Shown: piece by piece, positions 1 through 6,635 of the stretch
Position numbering within the stretch: position 1 is the stretch's first letter
Layout of the letters: each line of letters begins with the position of its first letter
NCBI GenBank assembly: GCA_018267795.1
Contig: JAFDXS010000146.1
Location: 1 to 6,635 of the forward strand
DNA from: Bacteroidota bacterium
GTDB taxonomy: Bacteria > Bacteroidota > Bacteroidia > Chitinophagales > Chitinophagaceae
Length of the DNA stretch: 6,635 bases
Reading direction: 5' to 3'
Made by a program: the position numbers and the translations under genes
Notes under the pieces: generated by a model
Told to the model about the DNA's origin: nothing
Database searches by the model: none
The model's input: the letters and a program-made list of their open reading frames with translations, nothing else

Positions 1-2
1 CC

Positions 3-1355
3 TACCTAAGCTCACCTGTGTTGCAAACAGGGCAGAATAACCAGCTCATCGTCCATACCCGCTCTATAGGCAAGCAACCAAAAGAATTACCGGTATTGCA
101 GCTGTCCATAAACGGCCAGGTGAAGAACGCCGCTACCTTATCATTCTCCGATAAAAATGAACATACGGACACGCTTAGCTTCCAGGTAAATGATGCCGGC
201 TGGCAGCACATCATGCTCACAGTGAATGATGCCATGGTGCGCTTCGATGATACCTTCCGTATCACCGCCCGTAGCGCACCAAACCTTTCCGTGCTGGTGC
301 TGAATGAAGGTCAGGCCAATCCCTATATACAGGCGGCATTCCGTGCGTATAACGGCTTTCGCCTTAACCAGGCAGATGAAAACGCAATGCCTGCCGACTG
401 GAAAGAATATAACCTGGTAATACTAAATGGTATTACGCACATAGATGCTGCATTGGGCAAAGCCATAAACAATGCCATGCAGCAGGGCCAAAGCATCTGT
501 ATTTTTCCGGGCAAGACGAATAGCATTGCAGCGCTGAATGATGGACTGAAGGCCGCAGGAGATATTAGTTTGTCTGCTATAGACACAGCAGTACAAACGG
601 TAAGTGCATTACAGCAGGGTAGCGACCTGGTGAAAGATCTTTTTGAAAAAATACCCGAAAACGTACAGTTGCCGCAGGCCAATTGGCATTATGTCATTAA
701 TTCAGGCCTTAGTGCCAATGAGCAGTCGGTCATGAGCTTCCGCAACGGAGACCCTTTTCTGGCGCGCTATAGGCCGGCTAAAGGACAGTTATATATTTGC
801 GCTACAGCAGCAGACATGCAGGCAGGTAATTTCCCCGCCAGTTATTTTTTTGTACCCTTTCTGTACCAGATGGCCATACAGTCCCGCAGCGGCGATGTAT
901 TCGCTGTGGGAATAGGAAAGCAGCAGCCTGTTTATCTTTCCCTTAGCAATGCCGATGAACGCAATATGGTGCATCTCTACGGCAATGGGCTTGACATAAT
1001 ACCACCGCAGCGCCCCAATGGTGCCGGGCTGGACGTATATGCCGACCAGGCGGTACAGCAACCCGGCTTTTACAAGCTCGCAGCACATAGCGGCGACACG
1101 GCTGATATAGCCATGAACGCTGATAGGGCAGAGTCGCAACTGAATGTATGGGATATCAGCAGCCTGAAAAACCAATGGAAAGGAACGGATATTAAGTGGA
1201 TAGATATCGCCGCTTCAGGCGCAGTAAATGGTGCAGGCGCAGGCCCCGGTTTTCCGCTTTGGAAAGTTTGTGTTATTTTAGCCCTGTTAATGCTGGCTGC
1301 CGAAACGTATGTATTGGCAGGCAGTTTTCGCAAACAAAACGTAGCTACTCAATAG
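3..1355 (+). CDS. BatA-domain-type membrane protein, 5' partial (C-terminal 450 residues)
   Basis: The frame is open from the first complete codon (position 3) to the TAG at 1353-1355, so the gene begins before the window; the GTG at 18 is internal. The visible part resembles the C-terminal region of large Bacteroidota proteins that carry an N-terminal BatA membrane domain, which would lie in the missing part. A beta-rich stretch ends in FDDTFRI (about nt 243-263). It leads into an alpha/beta segment beginning LSVLVLNEGQANPYIQAAF (about nt 288-344), with a later strand ending in CIFPG (about nt 498-512), reminiscent of the class I glutamine-amidotransferase-like fold seen in these proteins. 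I see no catalytic Cys-His pair. A Gly/Ala-rich linker (GAGAGPG, about nt 1230-1250) precedes one hydrophobic helix (about nt 1251-1320) and a short basic tail, so the bulk should be periplasmic. It lies 6 bases before the dihydroorotase-family gene and is probably cotranscribed. Biochemical function is unknown; family assignment is from recalled similarity. Confidence 0.75.
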   Translation, partial: YLSSPVLQTGQNNQLIVHTRSIGKQPKELPVLQLSINGQVKNAATLSFSDKNEHTDTLSFQVNDAGWQHIMLTVNDAMVRFDDTFRITARSAPNLSVLVLNEGQANPYIQAAFRAYNGFRLNQADENAMPADWKEYNLVILNGITHIDAALGKAINNAMQQGQSICIFPGKTNSIAALNDGLKAAGDISLSAIDTAVQTVSALQQGSDLVKDLFEKIPENVQLPQANWHYVINSGLSANEQSVMSFRNGDPFLARYRPAKGQLYICATAADMQAGNFPASYFFVPFLYQMAIQSRSGDVFAVGIGKQQPVYLSLSNADERNMVHLYGNGLDIIPPQRPNGAGLDVYADQAVQQPGFYKLAAHSGDTADIAMNADRAESQLNVWDISSLKNQWKGTDIKWIDIAASGAVNGAGAGPGFPLWKVCVILALLMLAAETYVLAGSFRKQNVATQ

Positions 1356-1361
1356 CCGCTT

Positions 1362-2606
1362 ATGCTCGTGCTCATCCGCAAGGCAAGGATTGAAGACACT
1401 CACTCCGATTTTAATGGTCAGGTAATTGATATATTAGTCGAAGATGGGAAGATAAAGACCATTTCTAAAGATATTACAGCGAAGGTTGATACTGTGATAG
1501 AAGGTGATAACATATATGTAAGCCCCGGATGGGTTGATATATTTGCCGACTACCGCGAGCCGGGGCTGGAACATAAAGAAACACTGGAAAGCGGTATGAA
1601 GGCCGCTGCGGCAGGGGGCTTTACAGATGTGTTTACGGTGCCCAATACGCAGCCCGCCATCAGCACTAAGTCTTCTGTACAATACATATTGCAAAAAGCA
1701 AAAGGCCATGCCGTATCTCTGCACCCCATAGGTGCAGCTACGCAAAATGTAGAGGGCAAGGTACTGGCAGAGATGATGGATATGCAGCGCCACGGCGCCA
1801 TAGCCTTCAGCGACGGCTGGAAACCCATACAGAATGCAGGCCTCATGCTCAAAGCTCTTGAGTATGTAAAGTCTTTCAATGGCATTTTGATACAACTCCC
1901 TGTGGACACAGCATTAGCTGCCGATGGGTTAATGCATGAAGGCCCTGTATCTACAAGGCTGGGTATGGCAGGCATACCTGCACTGGCAGAAACAATAATG
2001 GTGCACCGCGATATAGAGTTGCTGCGCTATACAGGCTCAAGATTGCACATCACCGGTGTATCTACAGCGGTTGCGCTGGATATGATAAGGAAGGCGAAGA
2101 AAGAAGGTCTGGACATTACCTGCTCTGTTACTCCGTACCACCTTACGCTCAACGATGAAATGCTGCAGAGCTATAGCAGCCTGTATAAGGTATCCCCGCC
2201 ACTAAGGCCTGAAGCCGACAGGCTTGCAATGATAGAAGGCCTGAAAGATGGGACTATAGATTGCATTGCATCGCACCACAGGCCACACGAATGGGATGCC
2301 AAAGCAAAAGAATTTGAATACGCCTCCGATGGCCTCGCCATACAGGAAATAGTTTTCTCCATGCTCATAGGAGCTGGCATAGCGCCTGAGTTGATAGTTA
2401 AAACTATGTCAGACAACCCAAGACGTATCTTTGGCTTAGGAAATGTTAAAATAGCAGAGGGTGCCGCGGCTTCGCTCACTATTTTCCAACCCGCAGTCGC
2501 AAGAACGCTGTCTCATACAAAGTCAATTGCTGATAATATATTATATCGTGGTAAAGAGTTAAAAGGGAATGTACTTGGTATAGTATCAAATAGTATTTTT
2601 GAATAA
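1362..2606 (+). CDS. dihydroorotase-family protein (PyrC-like), predicted non-catalytic
   Basis: This 414-residue protein has the full length and motif order of class I dihydroorotases, amidohydrolase-fold enzymes that close carbamoyl-aspartate to dihydroorotate in pyrimidine synthesis. Recognisable blocks are the start (LIRKARIED), PGWVDIFADYREPG (55-68), VPNTQPA (93-99), AFSDG (148-152), MHEGPVSTRLG (191-201), LHITGVST (228-235), VSPPLR (277-282), SHHRPH (304-309) and NPRRIFGLG (352-360). The catalytic residues are altered. The HxH metal pair is F61 and D63, the ligand His of the usual HxED motif is about L179, the ligand His of HITH is G232, and the catalytic Asp of TDHAPH is H305. The substrate-binding positions R65 and N95 and the D151 position remain, while the Asn of NPPLR is S278. 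Databases probably label it dihydroorotase, but I expect a structural or regulatory pseudoenzyme, possibly a partner of aspartate transcarbamoylase as known for inactive DHOase homologues elsewhere. The ATG at 1362 matches the family N terminus; no Shine-Dalgarno site is visible. Confidence 0.9.
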   Translation: MLVLIRKARIEDTHSDFNGQVIDILVEDGKIKTISKDITAKVDTVIEGDNIYVSPGWVDIFADYREPGLEHKETLESGMKAAAAGGFTDVFTVPNTQPAISTKSSVQYILQKAKGHAVSLHPIGAATQNVEGKVLAEMMDMQRHGAIAFSDGWKPIQNAGLMLKALEYVKSFNGILIQLPVDTALAADGLMHEGPVSTRLGMAGIPALAETIMVHRDIELLRYTGSRLHITGVSTAVALDMIRKAKKEGLDITCSVTPYHLTLNDEMLQSYSSLYKVSPPLRPEADRLAMIEGLKDGTIDCIASHHRPHEWDAKAKEFEYASDGLAIQEIVFSMLIGAGIAPELIVKTMSDNPRRIFGLGNVKIAEGAAASLTIFQPAVARTLSHTKSIADNILYRGKELKGNVLGIVSNSIFE

Positions 2607-2622
2607 ATAAATAAACCACACC

Positions 2623-3168
2623 ATGGATCAGGCAGTAAAAGCAAACATAAATAAACAAGCCTTTTTATATGGCCTCATAGTAGGTGTTATATATATAGTG
2701 CTGCTCACGGTAGAGAACATGTTTGTAGCAAATATGTTTGGTTTTTATGCAGTTAAGATTATTGGTTACCTGTTATATCTCACTGCTATCGGTCTGTTTG
2801 CCGGGCAGATAAGGAAGTCGCTGGGTGGCTATATTGATTTCAAAACCGTATTCGGCGCCATATTCATTATGATATTGGTTTCTGAGCTGTTTTATTTTGT
2901 GTACAGTTACATTTACATGCTTTATATTGATCCTAACTTTATGGAAAAAGTAAAGGAATCAACTTTAGGCTGGATGGAGAAAAATAAAGTTCCGCAGGAA
3001 AGCCTCGATCAGACCTCTGCCAAATTTGATCAGCAGATAGAAGAAGCTAAACATTTCAGCATAGGTAAAAATTTACTCAACTTTTTCTCGTTTTTAGTGC
3101 TGGATAGCCTTTTCGGATTAATAGTTGCGGCCATTGTAAAAAAGAATAAGCCTCTTAACATGGCTTAA
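2623..3168 (+). CDS. DUF4199 domain-containing membrane protein
   Basis: This 181-residue protein matches the Bacteroidota DUF4199 family in length, membrane layout and gene neighbourhood. Four hydrophobic segments are visible at about residues 13-31, 42-62, 75-101 and 148-172. A hydrophilic, charged stretch of about 45 residues (102-147) lies between the third and fourth helices and should form a soluble loop, partly helical (QTSAKFDQQIEEAKH). The third helix is rich in aromatic residues (ELFYFVYSYIYML). There is no signal peptide and no catalytic motif that I recognise. The gene starts 16 bases after the dihydroorotase-family gene and ends 11 bases before the glycosyltransferase, so cotranscription is likely. 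It may be a membrane partner for the glycosyltransferase, for example assisting lipid-linked sugar handling, but that is only inference from position. Function is unknown. Confidence 0.85.
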   Translation: MDQAVKANINKQAFLYGLIVGVIYIVLLTVENMFVANMFGFYAVKIIGYLLYLTAIGLFAGQIRKSLGGYIDFKTVFGAIFIMILVSELFYFVYSYIYMLYIDPNFMEKVKESTLGWMEKNKVPQESLDQTSAKFDQQIEEAKHFSIGKNLLNFFSFLVLDSLFGLIVAAIVKKNKPLNMA

Positions 3169-3174
3169 AAAGGA
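3169..3174 (+). promoter_or_regulatory. Shine-Dalgarno-like site for the glycosyltransferase
   Basis: AAAGGA lies directly after the DUF4199 stop codon and five bases before the ATG at 3180. It is the only convincing anti-16S-type site in the window; the other starts have A-rich or unremarkable upstream sequence, as is usual in Bacteroidota. It supports the choice of 3180 as the start but may be chance. Confidence 0.4.
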
Positions 3175-3179
3175 ATAGA

Positions 3180-4133
3180 ATGCCTGATATCTCTATTGTA
3201 GTACCATTATATAATGAAGAAGAATCCCTCCCCGAGCTGGTGGAGTGGATTGAGCGTGTGTGTAAAGAAAACAATTTTACACATGAGGTAATACTGGTTG
3301 ACGATGGTAGTACCGATAATAGCTGGGAAGTAGTAGAACGTTTATCCCGTCAGTACGATACCGTGCGTGGTATCAAATTTCAGCGAAATTACGGCAAGGC
3401 GGCTGCCCTCAACGAAGGCTTCAAGGCTGCCATGGGCAATGTGGTGATAACCATGGATGCCGACTTACAGGATAGCCCGGACGAAATACCGGAGCTCTAC
3501 CGTATGATAGCCGTAGAAAACTACGACCTGGTAAGTGGCTGGAAGAAAAAGCGCTATGATAATGCCCTTACCAAAAATCTCCCTTCCAAATTATACAACG
3601 GTGTCAACAGGGCCATATCCGGCATTAAGCTGCATGATATGAACTGTGGCCTAAAGTCATATAAAAGAAAAGTTGTTAAGAGTATAGAGGTATATGGCGA
3701 AATGCACCGCTTTATTCCGGTATTGGCCAAGGCCGCAGGTTTCAAGCGTATAGGCGAGAAGGTGGTCGTGCATCGCGCCCGTAAGTATGGGGTTTCCAAG
3801 TTTGGCTGGGAGCGTTTTATTAATGGCTTCCTGGATTTGTTATCCATACAGTTTGTCAGCAGGTTCAGCAAAAAGCCTATGCACTTCTTTGGTAGCCTGG
3901 GTACGCTCACCTTCCTGGCAGGCTTTGTCATTGTTATCTGGCTCATAATAGAGCGCCTTACAGAGGGTGCCGGCTTTGGCCTTACCAACAAGGTAGGCTT
4001 TTACCTTGCCCTCACTTCTATGATAATAGGTACCCTGTTTTTCCTTACCGGCTTTATTGCAGAGCTTATATCCCGCAGTGCTGCCGACAGGAATACCTAT
4101 CTTATCGAGGAGCGTCTGGGCTGGGAGAAATAA
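3180..4133 (+). CDS. glycosyltransferase family 2 (polyprenol-phosphate sugar transferase type)
   Basis: This 317-residue protein has a cytoplasmic GT-A domain followed by two membrane helices, the layout of GtrB/ArnC/DPM1-like enzymes. Such enzymes move a sugar from a nucleotide donor to a polyprenyl (usually undecaprenyl) phosphate at the inner membrane. Visible motifs are the N-terminal strand IVVPLYNEEE (6-15), the nucleotide-binding VDDGSTDNSW (40-49), FQRNYGKAAALNEGF (67-81), the metal-binding DADLQD (93-98), the acceptor-region segment DMNCGLKSY (153-161) and HRARKYGVSKF (198-208), typical of this subgroup. Hydrophobic helices lie at about 235-258 and 273-297, and the C terminus is charged. 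No key residue appears missing. The ATG at 3180 gives the expected N terminus immediately before the first beta strand and follows an SD-like site. It is the last gene of the apparent four-gene operon. The sugar and the final glycoconjugate cannot be read from sequence. Confidence 0.92.
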   Translation: MPDISIVVPLYNEEESLPELVEWIERVCKENNFTHEVILVDDGSTDNSWEVVERLSRQYDTVRGIKFQRNYGKAAALNEGFKAAMGNVVITMDADLQDSPDEIPELYRMIAVENYDLVSGWKKKRYDNALTKNLPSKLYNGVNRAISGIKLHDMNCGLKSYKRKVVKSIEVYGEMHRFIPVLAKAAGFKRIGEKVVVHRARKYGVSKFGWERFINGFLDLLSIQFVSRFSKKPMHFFGSLGTLTFLAGFVIVIWLIIERLTEGAGFGLTNKVGFYLALTSMIIGTLFFLTGFIAELISRSAADRNTYLIEERLGWEK

Positions 4134-4147
4134 TTTATAATTAATAT

Positions 4148-4208
4148 ATGGTTTATCCTTAGTGACTTGAATAGATAAAAAACTATCTATTTTTAGTCAT
4201 TAAACCAT
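4148..4208 (+). terminator. long interrupted hairpin after the operon, candidate terminator
   Basis: Three nested helices share one axis. The outer arms are ATGGTTTA (4148-4155) and TAAACCAT (4201-4208), a perfect 8-bp match. The middle arms are GTGACT (4162-4167) and AGTCAT (4195-4200), 6 pairs including one G-T. The inner arms are AATAGATA (4170-4177) and TATCTATT (4184-4191), a perfect 8-bp match around a six-base loop. The 3' side of the outer and middle helices (4195-4208) is paired without a gap; the 5' side has a six-base bulge. The inner hairpin is followed by T residues to 4194, as in an intrinsic terminator, although its stem is AT-rich and weak. It lies 14 bases after the glycosyltransferase stop and 75 bases before the next gene, so it most likely ends the operon transcript. 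A role in the leader of the downstream receptor gene is possible. Confidence 0.45.
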
Positions 4209-4211
4209 TTA

Positions 4212-4224
4212 ACAATATTATTGT
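4212..4224. promoter_or_regulatory. 13-base palindrome, candidate protein-binding site
   Basis: ACAATATTATTGT consists of 6-base arms (ACAATA/TATTGT) that are perfect inverted copies around a single central T. It sits 59 bases before the receptor start codon and just beyond the long hairpin. Its symmetry and location suit a dimeric regulator's operator, but AT-rich sequence gives such palindromes by chance fairly often. No regulator can be named. Confidence 0.2.
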
Positions 4225-4283
4225 CTCACCCCTGGTTTTTTCTCAATTATTTCCGTCAATTTTGCTCCGTCATCAAGAAGAAC

Positions 4284-6635
4284 ATGAATCGTATTAAGCG
4301 TTTTGCCCAGTTATCCATCATTTTTTGCCTCCATACTATATTAGCTTTTTCGCAGGCCTCAACCCCTGCGCCCCAAATTGGTAAAGTATTCGGTAAAGTA
4401 GTAGATGCCCAGAATAAGCCGGTTTCTTATGCCACAGTCACGCTGTTGCGCAGCGATGCCTCAGTGGTAAGCGGCGACCTTTCAAAAGACGATGGTACTT
4501 TCAGTATCGGCCCTACGGGCACCGGCACATTCACCCTGCGCATAAATGCAATAGGCCTGCAGGAAAAAAGCATAAGTGTAGAGGTAACGGCTGATGCTCC
4601 TAATAAAAACGTAGGTAGTGTAAAGGTTGTTTCCTCCGCTACTTCGCTTAAGAGTGTAGAGGTAGTAGGCGAGCGCCCGCTTATGGAAATGAGCGTGGAC
4701 AAAAAGGTCTTTAATGTAGAGAAAAATATAACAACGGCAGGCGGCAGCGCTACTGACGTGCTCAGCAATGTACCCGCTGTTACGGTTGATGCTGATGGCA
4801 ATGTGAGCTTGCGCGGCAAAAGCGATGTAACGGTATTGATTGATGGCAAGCCTGCTACACTATTGGGTAGCGATGTTACATCTGCTTTGCAGAGTCTACC
4901 TGGCTCCAGCATTGAAAGTGTAGAAGTGATCACCAACCCATCTGCTAAATATGACGCCCAGGGCTTAACGGGTATTATCAATATTGTTACCAAAAAAGAT
5001 AAGAAGTTAGGTATCAACGGCAGCGTGACACTTGGTATAGGAACAGGCGACAAATACAACGGTAACCTTAGCTTAAACGCCCGGAAAGGAAAATGGAATG
5101 TGTTTCTCAACAGTAGTTTCAGGTTCAACAGCAACTATAATAATACCACTACTGACAGACAAAATAAATTTATGGATAGTGGTGCTAACTCATTTCATAC
5201 CTACGAACATGCCCAGCGTCATTTCGATGGCTCTTTTAATAGTATAGGTGCTACCTATGATTTCGATAAGTATAACTCACTGACGTTTACGCAAAACGTG
5301 AACCTGATGAATTTCGGTTATACCGATTATTCAGATTACAGCACATATAATTCAATGAACGAAACCGGTGATGCATCATCTCTGGTGCATCGTACTTCTG
5401 ATGCAAAAGGAGGCCCTTTGTCCTTATCTTCCGCCTTAGACTATAAACATAAGTTCAAGAAGAAAAAGGATGAAGAATTGGATATAGATGCTACTTATTC
5501 AGTTTCAAATTTCAGCCGCAATCAGCATTATAAAACAAATATTGATTCGGCAGGTATTCCTATATATAACGGTATTTACGAAACCGCGCCGGGTACAGGT
5601 ACCAATAATAGCTTCAATGCATGGGCAGATTATACCGATCCTTTATTTACGAAAAATGGTAAATTGGGCCTTGGCTGGAAATCACAGTTCTATGGGTTCA
5701 CCAGCAGCAATAATCCTTTGGTGGATACGCCGGGCCGTGCAGAAGCCTTAGATTCATCGCTATATACTAAATTTAATTACACACAGCAGATACATGCGGG
5801 TTATGTTAACTGGAACGATCAGATAGGTAAATTCACCTACCAGGCAGGCTTGCGCATGGAAGATGTAATATATAATGGAAAGAATGAAGTGGTTGATAAC
5901 GCAACTTATAATAAAACTTACTTCAACCTCTTCCCTTCAGCATTCGTATCATATCAGTTGCCTAAGCAGCAGAGCATTTACCTTAACTATAGCCGCCGTA
6001 CTAACAGGCCAAACTTCTGGCAATTATTGCCTTTTAAAGATGTATCAAACCCAGGCGTGGTTTCAGAGGGTAATCCAAACCTCGATCCTGAGTTTATACA
6101 TAATATTGAATTCAGTTATTCAAAGCAAACTACTCGCGGCGATAACTTCATTGCCAATGTATATTATCAATACACGCAAAACCTCATTGAGCGCATCACG
6201 CGTACCATTCTTCCTTCAGACAGTGGCTTGAGTGCATACATAGGTCGTCAGTTTACACAACCGCAAAACCTTGCCTCTGGCGTTACTTACGGTTTTGAAG
6301 GTACCGGACACATACAGATATTGCCCATCTGGGATGCAACGCTGGATGTAAACCTCTTCCAGAACGAAATAAAAGTGGGCAACGTAGATGCTGCCAGCAG
6401 GCCTTATGTAGCTGATAACAGTGGTTTTAGCTGGTTCGGTAAGCTGAATACAAACCTGAAATTATCTAAAGGGCTGTCATTGCAGATAGTTGGCAACTAC
6501 GAGTCTGCTAAACCAATAGCTCAGGGTAGAATAGATGAAATCTGGTGGATGGATGCGGCCTTGCGCTGGAACTTCCTGAAGAATAATAAGGCAACCCTTG
6601 TGCTGAACGTATCAGATATATTCAATACGCACAAG
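4284..6635 (+). CDS. outer-membrane beta-barrel family protein (TonB-dependent-receptor-like), 3' partial
   Basis: The frame from ATG 4284 stays open for 784 codons to the window edge, so the stop lies outside. Residues 1-25 form a signal peptide (basic NRIKR, hydrophobic core, AFSQA). Residues about 34-110 form a carboxypeptidase-regulatory-like beta-sandwich (GKVVDAQNKPVSYATVTLL and the following strands). Residues about 122-237 resemble a receptor plug: SLKSVEVVGERPLME, DVLSNVPAVTVDADGN, VLIDGKPA, SIESVEVITNPSAKYDAQG and TGIINIVTKK. The rest is barrel-like, with alternating aromatic strands and the family hallmark EGNPNLDPE (595-603). This matches the Bacteroidota outer-membrane beta-barrel family (OMP_b-brl_3), related to but distinct from SusC. 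The last visible residues (NVSDIFNTHK) usually lie a few tens of residues from the end. It probably imports or binds an unknown ligand at the outer membrane; no SusD-type partner is visible upstream. It seems to be its own transcription unit, separated by 150 bases. The start is supported by the signal peptide; AAGAAGAA upstream is only weakly SD-like. Confidence 0.9.
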   Translation, partial: MNRIKRFAQLSIIFCLHTILAFSQASTPAPQIGKVFGKVVDAQNKPVSYATVTLLRSDASVVSGDLSKDDGTFSIGPTGTGTFTLRINAIGLQEKSISVEVTADAPNKNVGSVKVVSSATSLKSVEVVGERPLMEMSVDKKVFNVEKNITTAGGSATDVLSNVPAVTVDADGNVSLRGKSDVTVLIDGKPATLLGSDVTSALQSLPGSSIESVEVITNPSAKYDAQGLTGIINIVTKKDKKLGINGSVTLGIGTGDKYNGNLSLNARKGKWNVFLNSSFRFNSNYNNTTTDRQNKFMDSGANSFHTYEHAQRHFDGSFNSIGATYDFDKYNSLTFTQNVNLMNFGYTDYSDYSTYNSMNETGDASSLVHRTSDAKGGPLSLSSALDYKHKFKKKKDEELDIDATYSVSNFSRNQHYKTNIDSAGIPIYNGIYETAPGTGTNNSFNAWADYTDPLFTKNGKLGLGWKSQFYGFTSSNNPLVDTPGRAEALDSSLYTKFNYTQQIHAGYVNWNDQIGKFTYQAGLRMEDVIYNGKNEVVDNATYNKTYFNLFPSAFVSYQLPKQQSIYLNYSRRTNRPNFWQLLPFKDVSNPGVVSEGNPNLDPEFIHNIEFSYSKQTTRGDNFIANVYYQYTQNLIERITRTILPSDSGLSAYIGRQFTQPQNLASGVTYGFEGTGHIQILPIWDATLDVNLFQNEIKVGNVDAASRPYVADNSGFSWFGKLNTNLKLSKGLSLQIVGNYESAKPIAQGRIDEIWWMDAALRWNFLKNNKATLVLNVSDIFNTHK

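Noticed and set aside
18..20. GTG as the start of the first gene
   Set aside because: The frame is open to the window edge, and the BatA-type family has an N-terminal membrane domain that is missing here. The GTG is an internal valine codon.
1196..1393. 65-residue + strand frame bridging the BatA-type gene end and the dihydroorotase-family start
   Set aside because: It overlaps the coding ends of both real genes in another frame, with an Arg-rich, non-family sequence.
1434..1975. Two minus-strand open frames of 153 and 141 residues inside the dihydroorotase-family gene
   Set aside because: Both are opposite conserved motifs of the + strand gene and show no recognisable domain.
1362..2606. 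Dihydroorotase gene as a decayed pseudogene
   Set aside because: The frame is intact at normal family length with non-catalytic motifs well kept, which fits a retained pseudoenzyme better than a decaying gene.
3554..3991. Minus-strand open frame of 145 residues inside the glycosyltransferase gene
   Set aside because: It is the antisense of a well-supported gene, with no start context or family features.
4257..4264. CAATTTTG resembling the Bacteroidota -7 element TAnnTTTG
   Set aside because: One mismatch in the key TA, no TTTG at the expected upstream distance, and it would leave a leader of only about a dozen bases before the ATG at 4284.
4427..5134. 235-residue open frame on the minus strand within the receptor gene
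   Set aside because: It lies wholly inside a strongly supported gene and has a low-complexity Leu/Ser/Thr-rich composition typical of an antisense shadow.

Overview
The window looks like part of a chromosome from a Bacteroidota bacterium, probably in the Chitinophagia/Sphingobacteriia range. This rests on gene content and order: a BatA-type membrane protein, a dihydroorotase-family protein, a DUF4199 protein, a family 2 glycosyltransferase and a Bacteroidota-type outer-membrane beta-barrel receptor. It also fits the near absence of Shine-Dalgarno sites and the moderate, AT-leaning base composition. The genus assignment is inference. All five genes are on the + strand.

Positions 3-4133 hold four tightly packed genes with gaps of 6, 16 and 11 bases, which look like one operon. 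The first is the C-terminal two thirds or so of a large BatA-domain-type inner-membrane protein whose start lies before the window. Next is a full-length dihydroorotase-family protein in which the metal-binding positions I can align by motif are replaced, so it is probably a pseudoenzyme. A four-helix DUF4199 membrane protein follows, then a polyprenol-phosphate-type glycosyltransferase with two C-terminal membrane helices. Three of the four products are membrane proteins, which suggests an envelope-related unit rather than a pyrimidine-synthesis operon. Their joint role is not known to me.

Positions 4134-4283 are an AT-rich 150-base gap. It contains a long, interrupted hairpin (4148-4208), probably the operon terminator or a leader element, and directly after it a 13-base palindrome (4212-4224).

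From 4284 to the window end runs an uninterrupted 784-codon reading frame with no stop inside the window. It encodes a signal peptide, a carboxypeptidase-regulatory-like domain, a plug-like domain and an outer-membrane beta-barrel, cut off near its C terminus. I found no RNA genes, CRISPR arrays, insertion sequences or phage genes. The most interesting item is the dihydroorotase-family protein without its catalytic residues.
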